In this document: in pieces, positions 1 through 4,697 of the stretch
How positions within the stretch are numbered: position 1 is the stretch's first letter
Layout of the letters: every line of letters starts with the position of its first letter
Assembly (NCBI GenBank): GCA_021786655.1
Contig: JAJYMU010000317.1
Location: forward strand, 1-6,401
Direction of reading: 5' to 3'
DNA length: 6,401 bases
From: Bacteroidota bacterium
GTDB lineage: Bacteria > Bacteroidota > Ignavibacteria > Ignavibacteriales > Melioribacteraceae
Notes under the pieces: model-generated
The model's input: the letters and a program-made list of their open reading frames with translations, nothing else
The model's database searches: none
Told to the model about the DNA's origin: nothing
Made by a program: the position numbers and the translations under genes

Positions 1-2
1 TC

Positions 3-689
3 CGATCTGGTCCGCATGGATTGATGCAGCTTTACAATATCCGCATCCCGCATCCGGTCGGAAGATACCACGAGATTCACCGTAATCTTGATATAGTAAA
101 AGCAGTTGAAGTAAAAGTGAATGATGAAACTCCGTTCATATTTATTTCAGAAAGCCAAAAGAAGTTTGCAGAGGAATTTTTTAGCGGTAACGGTTTGAGC
201 AAGAATAACACGGTCTGCATTCATCCGGGCGCATCAAAGCCTGTGCGTGCATGGCTGCCGGAACGATATAAAGTAATTGCTCACAAGCTCGTTGATGAAC
301 TCGGAGTAAACGTAATAGTAACGTGGGGAAACGGCGAGTACGAGTGGGCTAAATCTGTTGCAGAGGGAAGCGAAGGGAAAATATTTTTGGCTTCCGAAAC
401 AAAAACCGTCGGTCATCTTGCAGCACTGATTCAAAATTCTTTTATGTGTATTACAAACTGTACCGGTCCAATGAATGTTGCCGTTGCAGTTCAGACGCCA
501 ACAGTTGCATTGCTCGGTTCAACTGATCCGCTTGATTGGTCGCCGTACGGGGAGATTCATCGAACAATTAAATCGCCATTAGTTAGAGAGACTTACACTG
601 ATGAGCAGGAAAGACAAGCAATGGAAGCGATCACCGTCGATCAAGTTTGGAGTGTTGTAAAAAAACGTGTTGAAGAATTAAAAAAATAA
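3..689 (+). CDS. Glycosyltransferase family 9 (heptosyltransferase-like), 5'-truncated by window edge
   Basis: The frame is open from the left edge, so the visible 228 residues are the C-terminal part of a longer protein; the TTG at 21 and ATG at 24 are internal codons, not the start. GT9 enzymes transfer sugars such as ADP-heptose onto LPS core or other surface glycans on the cytoplasmic face of the inner membrane. The visible part holds the end of the acceptor domain and a Rossmann-like donor domain. It shows HPGAS (about 74-78) followed by R-x-W-x-P-E-R-Y, the usual GT9 entry to the donor domain. It also has a V-x-V-x-W-G-x-G-E strand, then N-C-T-G-P-M-N (152-158), then a TPTVALLGSTDPxxWSPYG stretch typical of the family. 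The family usually has S/D-T/S-G-P-x-H at 153-158, so the Cys and the final Asn are deviations. Substrate cannot be told. The gene converges on the mla genes. Confidence 0.85.
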   Translation, partial: RSGPHGLMQLYNIRIPHPVGRYHEIHRNLDIVKAVEVKVNDETPFIFISESQKKFAEEFFSGNGLSKNNTVCIHPGASKPVRAWLPERYKVIAHKLVDELGVNVIVTWGNGEYEWAKSVAEGSEGKIFLASETKTVGHLAALIQNSFMCITNCTGPMNVAVAVQTPTVALLGSTDPLDWSPYGEIHRTIKSPLVRETYTDEQERQAMEAITVDQVWSVVKKRVEELKK

Positions 690-690
690 A
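686..690. repeat. Possible target-site duplication, left copy (ATAAA)
   Basis: ATAAA directly abuts the CCC end of the palindromic element and is repeated directly after its GGG end at 901-905. It contains the TAA stop codon of the glycosyltransferase (687-689). An insertion here would therefore have kept the stop codon intact. The motif is short and AT-rich, so chance identity is possible. Confidence 0.35.
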
Positions 691-693
691 CCC

Positions 694-720
694 AAAAAAT
701 TCATTAGAAATGAATTTTTT
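694..720. terminator. Hairpin at gene end, probable (bidirectional) terminator
   Basis: A perfect 12-bp inverted repeat (694-705 with 709-720) closes on a three-base AGA loop, five bases after the glycosyltransferase stop. The 3' arm ends in six T on the plus strand, and by symmetry the minus strand also ends in six T. It could therefore stop transcription from both converging units. The stem is AT-rich with only one G-C pair, so it is weaker than a classical rho-independent terminator. It also forms the left tip of the palindromic element, so a transposon-derived terminator is plausible. Confidence 0.6.
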
Positions 721-729
721 GCCGAAGGC

Positions 730-767
730 CGATACGTAAAATGTTGTTATTCAACATTTTACTATCG
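730..767. repeat. Long hairpin inside the palindromic element
   Basis: An 11-bp perfect stem, GTAAAATGTTG (736-746) with its complement (752-762), encloses a five-base loop. After a single bulged C at 735 the pairing continues for five more pairs (CGATA at 730-734 with TATCG at 763-767). It lies in the left arm only and has no counterpart in the right arm. Confidence 0.7.
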
Positions 768-780
768 GGGTTAACCCCGA
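765..780. repeat. Perfect 16-bp palindrome
   Basis: TCGGGGTTAACCCCGA reads identically on both strands. Its left end overlaps the outer stem of the 730-767 hairpin, so the two structures are mutually exclusive in part. It could be a cruciform or a dimeric-protein site, but nothing nearby suggests a regulator. It is more simply part of the repeat element. Confidence 0.75.
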
Positions 781-865
781 CAAGCAGTGTAAGAATTTAG
801 TGACTGTAATTATAAGCTCTTATCACTGATAAATTATTTAGCTAATTTTAGTTACTGCTTGTCGG
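777..865. repeat. Inner inverted repeat of the element (12-bp arms)
   Basis: CCGACAAGCAGT at 777-788 is perfectly complementary to ACTGCTTGTCGG at 854-865. The 65-base AT-rich centre between the arms holds only weaker continuing symmetry (for example TAAGAATTTAG against TTTTAGTTA). The right arm is followed at once by GCCC-GAA-GGGC (865-875), a small GC-rich hairpin resembling GCC-GAA-GGC at 721-729 on the other side. Confidence 0.75.
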
Positions 866-874
866 CCCGAAGGG

Positions 875-898
875 CAAATTTTTCTAATGAAAAATTTG
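875..898. repeat. Right-tip hairpin of the element
   Basis: CAAATTTTTC (875-884) and its complement GAAAAATTTG (889-898) form a 10-bp stem with a TAAT loop. It mirrors the 694-720 hairpin at the other end of the element. It lies about 50 bases past the mlaD stop on the minus strand, so mla transcripts would run into it. No T run follows on that strand, so a terminator role for this hairpin alone is uncertain. Confidence 0.65.
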
Positions 899-947
899 GG
901 ATAAATTTGAATTTAGTTCTCGAAACTGTTTTTCTATCCCCTGGATT

Positions 948-1982
948 CTACTTCGAGTTAAGCTTAGTTCCCAGAGCTTTCAGTTCTTTCATTTTGGCAT
1001 CAAGAAGTTCATTCTGTTTTTTTAACTCGTTCAGTTTCGTATCAATATTTTGCTCATACACCGGAGTATCCCAATAACCGCGCTGCTCAAAGTAACCTTT
1101 GAACAACCAATTGTGTTTGAGCGCCTCCATATTTTCTGCAAGCCGTGAAACTGCAATGTGCGCTTCGTCAGATGTTCTGGTTAAGTTGGTGATGATCGTT
1201 TTGATCGAGTCGCCCATATTTTTGTCGCCGATCAACTTCCCGAGTGCACCTTCACCGTTATCTATCTTGTTGATAATTCCGCGAACATCTATAACGGTTT
1301 TATCAACGTCGGTCAAAATAGATTTTACTGTTCCGCTTGTGCTGATGATGATATTTGAAATCTCATCCAAACGTGCGGTAATTGTTTTCAAACTTTTGTC
1401 TGCGCTTTGAGTAATGTTAACAGCAGAGTTATATAATTTATCATCGTTAACAAGTTTACCGAGGGAGCCCTCACCTTTGTTTACCTTCGCAAAAATTTCT
1501 GAAAAATCTTTCGTTAGGTCCTTCATGTAACCCATTACGGATTCTGTTTCTTCAATTATTTTTGCAATGTTCACCGGGGACTTGGAAGGAATGATTCCGC
1601 CGTCGGTAATTTCCGCAGAGCCTTGAGAGCCCGGTGTGATCGAAACAATTTTCTTTCCAACCAATCCTTCGGTTTCAACCGAGGCAAAGCTATCCAGACG
1701 GATGAAATGTTTTAGCTCGCTGTCGATCCTCATCGTCACTTCAACTTTTGCAGAAGTGTCGCTGGCTAATGAGATCGAACTCACGCTTCCGATATCGTAG
1801 CCGCTTAATCGAACAGGAGCGCCGCTCTTCAATCCTTCAATCTGATTGAAGTAAGCTTTGATCTCAATCGTTCTTGTGAATAATTTTTCTTTGTTGCCGA
1901 GAAGGAAGATCGAAATGATCAGCAAGATTGTTCCAAAGAAAATAAAAATTCCGAGTCTGGCACCTTCAAGTTGTTTTAACAT
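948..1982 (-). CDS. mlaD: MCE-domain lipid transport protein (MlaD-like)
   Basis: This is the substrate-binding subunit of an Mla/MCE phospholipid ABC transporter, anchored in the inner membrane and projecting into the periplasm. The 344-residue protein has one N-terminal membrane helix (about 11-29). An MCE domain follows (about 38-118) with the hallmark IEGLKSGAPVRLSGYDIGSV and later TEGLVGKKIVSITPG. Past it lies a long helical region with a repeated motif: KGEGSLGKLVND (169-180) and NGEGALGKLIGD (242-253). Then comes a NWLFKGYFEQRGYW block (291-304) and a Lys/Glu/Leu-rich coiled-coil tail (about 310-342). It is much longer than E. coli MlaD (about 183 residues), as is usual for Bacteroidota-type and Ignavibacteria-type members. 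It begins 11 bases after mlaF, behind a GGAG Shine-Dalgarno, and is the last gene of the run. It ends at TAG. Confidence 0.93.
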   Translation of the reverse strand: MLKQLEGARLGIFIFFGTILLIISIFLLGNKEKLFTRTIEIKAYFNQIEGLKSGAPVRLSGYDIGSVSSISLASDTSAKVEVTMRIDSELKHFIRLDSFASVETEGLVGKKIVSITPGSQGSAEITDGGIIPSKSPVNIAKIIEETESVMGYMKDLTKDFSEIFAKVNKGEGSLGKLVNDDKLYNSAVNITQSADKSLKTITARLDEISNIIISTSGTVKSILTDVDKTVIDVRGIINKIDNGEGALGKLIGDKNMGDSIKTIITNLTRTSDEAHIAVSRLAENMEALKHNWLFKGYFEQRGYWDTPVYEQNIDTKLNELKKQNELLDAKMKELKALGTKLNSK

Positions 1983-1988
1983 TTCAAA

Positions 1989-1992
1989 CTCC
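1989..1992 (-). promoter_or_regulatory. Ribosome binding site of mlaD
   Basis: GGAG on the minus strand lies six bases before the mlaD ATG, in the 11-base gap after the mlaF stop. It supports the chosen start. It is the only clear Shine-Dalgarno I see among the genes of this window; mlaF and mlaE lack a good one. Confidence 0.6.
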
Positions 1993-1993
1993 G

Positions 1994-2752
1994 CTAAGCT
2001 TTTATTAATTCATGACCGAAGAAGTTTTTCAAGAAAGGATCTTTCGAATCGGTCAGTTCTTTTATGTTGCCTTCGTAAGCAACCTTTGCATCTTTAAGAA
2101 AAATCGCGCGGTCGGCAATGATTTCAGCGCACATCAAATCATGCGTTACCGCAATCGAAGTCATGTTCAATTTCTTCTGCAAATTAAGAATTAGTTCGCT
2201 TATTTCTTTTGTCGTTATCGGATCGAGCCCGGTTGTCGGCTCATCATAGAGCATTAATTCCGGCTCAGGTATGATGGAGCGCGCCAGCCCGATTCTTTTT
2301 TTCATTCCGCCGGAAAGCTCCGAAGGCATTTTATCAATGGCGTCTTCCAGCGAAACCAATTCGAGCGTATGCTTCACCTTATCATCAATTTCTTTTTGCG
2401 GCATTTCAGGAAAGTGGCGCTTCAACGGAAAAGTTAAGTTCTCGCGCACCGTCATTGAATCATACAAAGCCGAACCTTGAAAGAGGAATCCGATATTTTT
2501 TCTTATCTCATTTAATTTGGCAATTGAAAGTTTCAGAACATTCGTGCCCTTGATAAAAATATCCCCATGATCCGGCGCCATTAACCCGATTATGCATTTT
2601 AGCAGAACGCTCTTGCCTTGTCCGCTTCTTCCGAATACGACAAGATTTTCGGCGCGCTCAACGACGAGTGAAACGTTGTCGAGGACGACGTGTTCTTCAA
2701 ATCTTTTTGTAAGATTTTTTACTTCTACTATCCTAGTGTCGGCCATAACCAT
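1994..2752 (-). CDS. mlaF: ABC transporter ATP-binding protein (MlaF-like)
   Basis: This is the cytoplasmic ATPase that powers the MlaE permease and MlaD in phospholipid transport. The 252 residues show a full ABC set: Walker A GRSGQGKS (41-48, Lys47), and a Q-loop FQGSALYDSMTVREN (91-105) with the wording typical of Mla/Ttg2A ATPases. The signature is LSGGMKKR (146-153), Walker B is LMLYDEP (166-172), the D-loop is GLDP, and the switch is His204 (AVTHDL). The LSGG-M form and FQ-x-x-A-L-(Y/F)-D-S favour the MlaF family over general importers. The ATG at 2752 overlaps the end of mlaE by 25 bp. A second ATG two codons downstream (2746) is equally possible, and neither has a Shine-Dalgarno, so translation is probably coupled to mlaE. 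Confidence 0.95.
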   Translation of the reverse strand: MVMADTRIVEVKNLTKRFEEHVVLDNVSLVVERAENLVVFGRSGQGKSVLLKCIIGLMAPDHGDIFIKGTNVLKLSIAKLNEIRKNIGFLFQGSALYDSMTVRENLTFPLKRHFPEMPQKEIDDKVKHTLELVSLEDAIDKMPSELSGGMKKRIGLARSIIPEPELMLYDEPTTGLDPITTKEISELILNLQKKLNMTSIAVTHDLMCAEIIADRAIFLKDAKVAYEGNIKELTDSKDPFLKNFFGHELIKA

Positions 2753-3537
2753 AAAGTTATTTTTACAAGAACCGTGTCAAAAATTAAAATTAAGAGTGAA
2801 GAAAGAACCACTGAGGTAGTTGACGCGCGACCCACGCCTTCGGTTCCTCCTTCGGTAGTGTAACCCTTGTATGCGCCTACAAGACCAACTATGTATCCAA
2901 ACACAAAAGTTTTTGCAACACCGGGAATAAAATCTCCAAACTCAACAGAGTTAAGGACAGAGCTTAAATAATATTGCCAGCTCATTGGTTCGGAAATTAC
3001 GATTGCCAGATACCCGCCTAAAATAGCAATGATGATGACATAAATTGTGAGTACCGGGAGAATCAGTGTTGTTGCGAGCACGCGAGTAACTACAAGGTAC
3101 TTAAATGGATTAACCGCCGAAACTTCCATCGCGTCGATCTGTTCCGTTACGCGCATAGAACCGAGTTCTGCGCCGATGCCGGAGCTTACACGTCCGGCAA
3201 AAATTAAAGCTGTTATTACCGGTCCAAGTTCGCGGACAACTGTTAATGCAACCATGCCGGGTAGAAAATCGCCTGCGCCAAATCTTTGCATAACCGGCTG
3301 GCTCTGCATTGCAAGCACAAGTCCAATTATGAAACCGGTTATACTCACAATTCCAAAAGTTTTTACGCCGAGTTCATCCATGTGCTTTTTGACTTCGCCT
3401 ATTTCATACGGCGGCAAGAACGCCTGTTTGATGAACTCCCAGTTGAAAATTGTGAGTCCGGTCATCGTTGCAAAAAAATTGTAGATTTGGTCAGAGATTG
3501 ATAAACGACGACCGAATTTAAGGTGAGGCAGTTTCAT
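2728..3537 (-). CDS. mlaE: MlaE-family phospholipid ABC transporter permease
   Basis: This is the integral inner-membrane permease of the MCE/Mla system; it contacts MlaF on the cytoplasmic side and MlaD on the periplasmic side. The 269-residue length matches the family (E. coli MlaE about 260). It has an N-terminal amphipathic segment, then hydrophobic helices at about 60-78, 92-113, 148-181 (long, probably two), 206-222 and 243-264. The diagnostic central block runs from LGPVITALIFAGRVSSG (104-120) through AELGSMRVTEQIDAMEV to NPFKYLVVTRVLA. The C-terminal GGTEGVGRASTTSVV block (230-244) is also characteristic. The ATG at 3537 is the natural start, giving MKLPHL, but has no clear Shine-Dalgarno. 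An 84-base gap separates it from yraN upstream. It is first of the tight mlaE-mlaF-mlaD set; no mlaC or mlaB follows in the window. Confidence 0.95.
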   Translation of the reverse strand: MKLPHLKFGRRLSISDQIYNFFATMTGLTIFNWEFIKQAFLPPYEIGEVKKHMDELGVKTFGIVSITGFIIGLVLAMQSQPVMQRFGAGDFLPGMVALTVVRELGPVITALIFAGRVSSGIGAELGSMRVTEQIDAMEVSAVNPFKYLVVTRVLATTLILPVLTIYVIIIAILGGYLAIVISEPMSWQYYLSSVLNSVEFGDFIPGVAKTFVFGYIVGLVGAYKGYTTEGGTEGVGRASTTSVVLSSLLILIFDTVLVKITLWLWPTLG

Positions 3538-3621
3538 TAGAGGTTATTTTTCTATTTAATCCTTATTCAAAATAACAAAAGAAATGAAAAAATGTTCGGG
3601 AGATTGGATAGACAACCGTAC
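3538..3621. other. Intergenic gap between yraN and mlaE, no convincing element
   Basis: This 84-base AT-rich gap holds no open frame and no clear hairpin. On the minus strand TTATTTTG (3568-3575), about 30 bases before the mlaE ATG, resembles the Bacteroidota -7 element TAnnTTTG at seven of eight positions. I could not find a matching -33 TTTG at the right distance. A separate mla promoter here is possible but unsupported. Confidence 0.3.
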
Positions 3622-3984
3622 TCAGAAAGCGTTTTTATAATGATTTATCTTCGGCTTCTCGCCGGTAAGATGTAAAATTGCGACGACATCTATCCGGCAG
3701 TCTTGGTTTTTGATTTCTCGCTCAGCCAAATAAGCTTCTGCAATTTTTTTGATCTGATTCTGCTTCCCTTTTGTAATTGCGTATTCCGGCTCGCCGTATT
3801 CAAGGTTCTTTCTGTACTTCACTTCAACAAAGACTAAGAACTCTTTATCCTTGGCAATAATATCAATCTCGCCGTGACCGAAATGATAATTCTTTTCAAT
3901 GATTTCGTATCCAAGCTCTTTCAAAAACTCTTCCGCAAGTTTTTCACCGTACGATCCGGTTGAGCGTTTGTTTTGATTAGTCAT
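3622..3984 (-). CDS. yraN: YraN/UPF0102 family protein, nuclease-like fold
   Basis: This is a member of the widespread YraN (UPF0102) family, whose proteins carry a PD-(D/E)xK restriction-endonuclease-like fold; the cellular role is not well settled. The 120 residues match the family's usual length. The motif GEIDII (38-43) followed by VFVEVKYRK (51-59) supplies the expected acidic pair and Lys (Glu39, Asp41, Glu54, Lys56), all present. The N-terminal GxxGExxAxxFLxxxGYxIxxxNY pattern is also standard, as is the later CRIDVVAI (96-103). yraN is very often found next to rnhB, as here. The ATG at 3984 falls inside a heptamer repeat tract and gives MTNQNKRSTGSYGEK; conserved sequence starts at about residue 10. 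No in-frame upstream ATG is usable, because a TGA intervenes at the one candidate. Confidence 0.92.
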   Translation of the reverse strand: MTNQNKRSTGSYGEKLAEEFLKELGYEIIEKNYHFGHGEIDIIAKDKEFLVFVEVKYRKNLEYGEPEYAITKGKQNQIKKIAEAYLAEREIKNQDCRIDVVAILHLTGEKPKINHYKNAF

Positions 3985-4006
3985 TGGTCATTTGCCATTA
4001 GTCATT
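3979..4006 (-). repeat. Heptamer tandem repeat overlapping the yraN start
   Basis: On the minus strand four consecutive seven-base units follow the consensus AATGACT. Units one and four are exact, unit three is AATGACC, and unit two is AATGGCA. A more diverged fifth unit (AATCAAA) follows inside yraN. The yraN ATG (3984-3982) is the ATG of the fourth unit, so the repeat provides the start codon and the first codons. There is no Shine-Dalgarno in this tract. Confidence 0.7.
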
Positions 4007-4034
4007 TGTTAATTTTATTACATAGATTCTCGGA

Positions 4035-4066
4035 CACTTAGTTACTTAGTCCCTAAGTCACTTAGT
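4035..4066. repeat. Octamer tandem repeat with internal hairpin
   Basis: Four eight-base units in a row follow the plus-strand consensus CACTTAGT. Units one and four are exact, unit two differs by one base (TACTTAGT), and unit three is CCCTAAGT. Because unit three is partly inverted, ACTTAG (4044-4049) and CTAAGT (4053-4058) form a six-base-pair hairpin with a TCC loop. The tract sits just after the rnhB stop, in the gap before yraN. It is separate in unit length and sequence from the heptamer tract 28 bases away. Confidence 0.7.
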
Positions 4067-4074
4067 ATGATAGA

Positions 4075-4695
4075 TTAAATTTCTTGATTCTTTTCTGCCA
4101 AAACTCTGCTTAAAAAAGTTTTACGATGAAAAGGCGAAGCGCCAAATTTTTTGATTGCATCTCTATGAGCTCGTGTGCCGTATCCTTTATTTTTCGCCCA
4201 ACAATATTCCGGAAATTTATTTGATGCCTCGCGCATTATTCTGTCTCTGGTAACTTTTGCAATAATGGAAGCCGCAGCGATCGAGAATGATTTTGCATCG
4301 CCCTTCACAACGGTTTTGGTTTTTAATGCCGAATGAAACGATTTATTCCCATCAATAAGTACCAGATTGGGCTTACGTTGAAGTTGTTCAACCGCGCTCT
4401 TCATTGCTTTCAATGTTGCCTGCAGAATATTTATTTCATCTATTTCTTTGTGGTCGATTATACCGACGCCGTAACTTTTGCAGTTCTCTACTATCCAGCC
4501 GAATAATTCTTCACGTTTGTATTCGGAAAGTTTTTTTGAATCATTAATTTCTTTATGAAAAGTTTTTCTGTCGAAGATTACTGCCGCGGCTACAACCGGT
4601 CCGGCAAGAGGCCCGCGTCCGGCTTCATCAACGCCGGCAAGGACTTTGATTTTTCCGGAAACATGTTTGTTGTCGAAATTTTTAAGAGTATTCAT
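4075..4695 (-). CDS. rnhB: Ribonuclease HII
   Basis: RNase HII cleaves RNA in RNA-DNA hybrids and nicks 5' of single ribonucleotides embedded in DNA, starting ribonucleotide excision repair in the cytoplasm. The 206-residue length is normal. The opening motif AGVDEAGRGPLAGPVV (20-35) carries the first two catalytic acids (Asp23, Glu24) and the GRG ribonucleotide-sensing loop (26-28). VLIDGN gives Asp115 and KGDAKS gives Asp133. The intervals of 92 and 18 residues equal those of the E. coli enzyme (16, 17, 108, 126). DSKKLS (52-57), SIAAASIIAKVTRDR (138-152), KGYGTRAH (170-177) and SPFHRKTF (187-194) are also conserved. The ATG overlaps the stop of the upstream Omp85 gene as TAATG, so translation is likely coupled. 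yraN follows after 90 bases. Confidence 0.97.
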   Translation of the reverse strand: MNTLKNFDNKHVSGKIKVLAGVDEAGRGPLAGPVVAAAVIFDRKTFHKEINDSKKLSEYKREELFGWIVENCKSYGVGIIDHKEIDEINILQATLKAMKSAVEQLQRKPNLVLIDGNKSFHSALKTKTVVKGDAKSFSIAAASIIAKVTRDRIMREASNKFPEYCWAKNKGYGTRAHRDAIKKFGASPFHRKTFLSRVLAEKNQEI

Positions 4696-4697
4696 TA
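4693..4697 (-). promoter_or_regulatory. TAATG stop-start overlap (Omp85 gene to rnhB)
   Basis: On the minus strand the Omp85 stop TAA (4697-4695) shares its last A with the rnhB ATG (4695-4693). This arrangement usually means termination-reinitiation coupling and places the two genes on one transcript. It also fixes the rnhB start. Confidence 0.8.

Larger units (their letters stand above)
691..900. mobile_element. MITE-like palindromic element with imperfect terminal inverted repeats
   Basis: The segment begins CCCAAA and ends TTTGGG. Read inward on opposite strands, the two arms (about 691-733 and 861-900) share CCCAAA, then TTCATTAGAAA, then a GC-rich GCC-rich block ending GGCCGA. A second, inner arm pair matches perfectly over 12 bp (777-788 with 854-865). 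The pentamer ATAAA lies immediately outside both ends (686-690 and 901-905), which would fit a target duplication. No reading frame of note lies inside. These are features of a non-autonomous miniature transposon or a REP/BIME-like palindromic unit. The flanks are AT-rich, so the duplication could be chance, and no transposase is present in the window to tie it to a family. The boundaries are inferred from symmetry. Confidence 0.5.

Noticed and set aside
898..940. GGGATA (898-903) with TATCCC (935-940) as a terminator stem for mlaD
   Set aside because: The stem is six pairs with a 31-base loop and only a small internal hairpin. The element hairpins next to it are far stronger candidates.
859..1077. 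72-codon plus-strand open frame spanning the right arm of the palindromic element and the 3' end of mlaD
   Set aside because: It begins inside the inverted repeat and runs antisense through the mlaD tail. There is no ribosome binding site or recognisable protein pattern.
3047..3484. 145-codon plus-strand open frame opposite mlaE
   Set aside because: It lies wholly antisense to a strongly conserved permease. The product is Ser/Thr/Pro-rich with no recognisable motif, as expected of a shadow frame.
3568..3575. Possible Bacteroidota-type -7 promoter element for mlaE (TTATTTTG on the minus strand)
   Set aside because: No -33 TTTG at suitable spacing was seen, and the gap is AT-rich enough for such a match by chance.
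3972..4066. Short repeats considered as a CRISPR array
   Set aside because: Units are only 7 and 8 bases, tandem with no spacers, and no cas genes are nearby.
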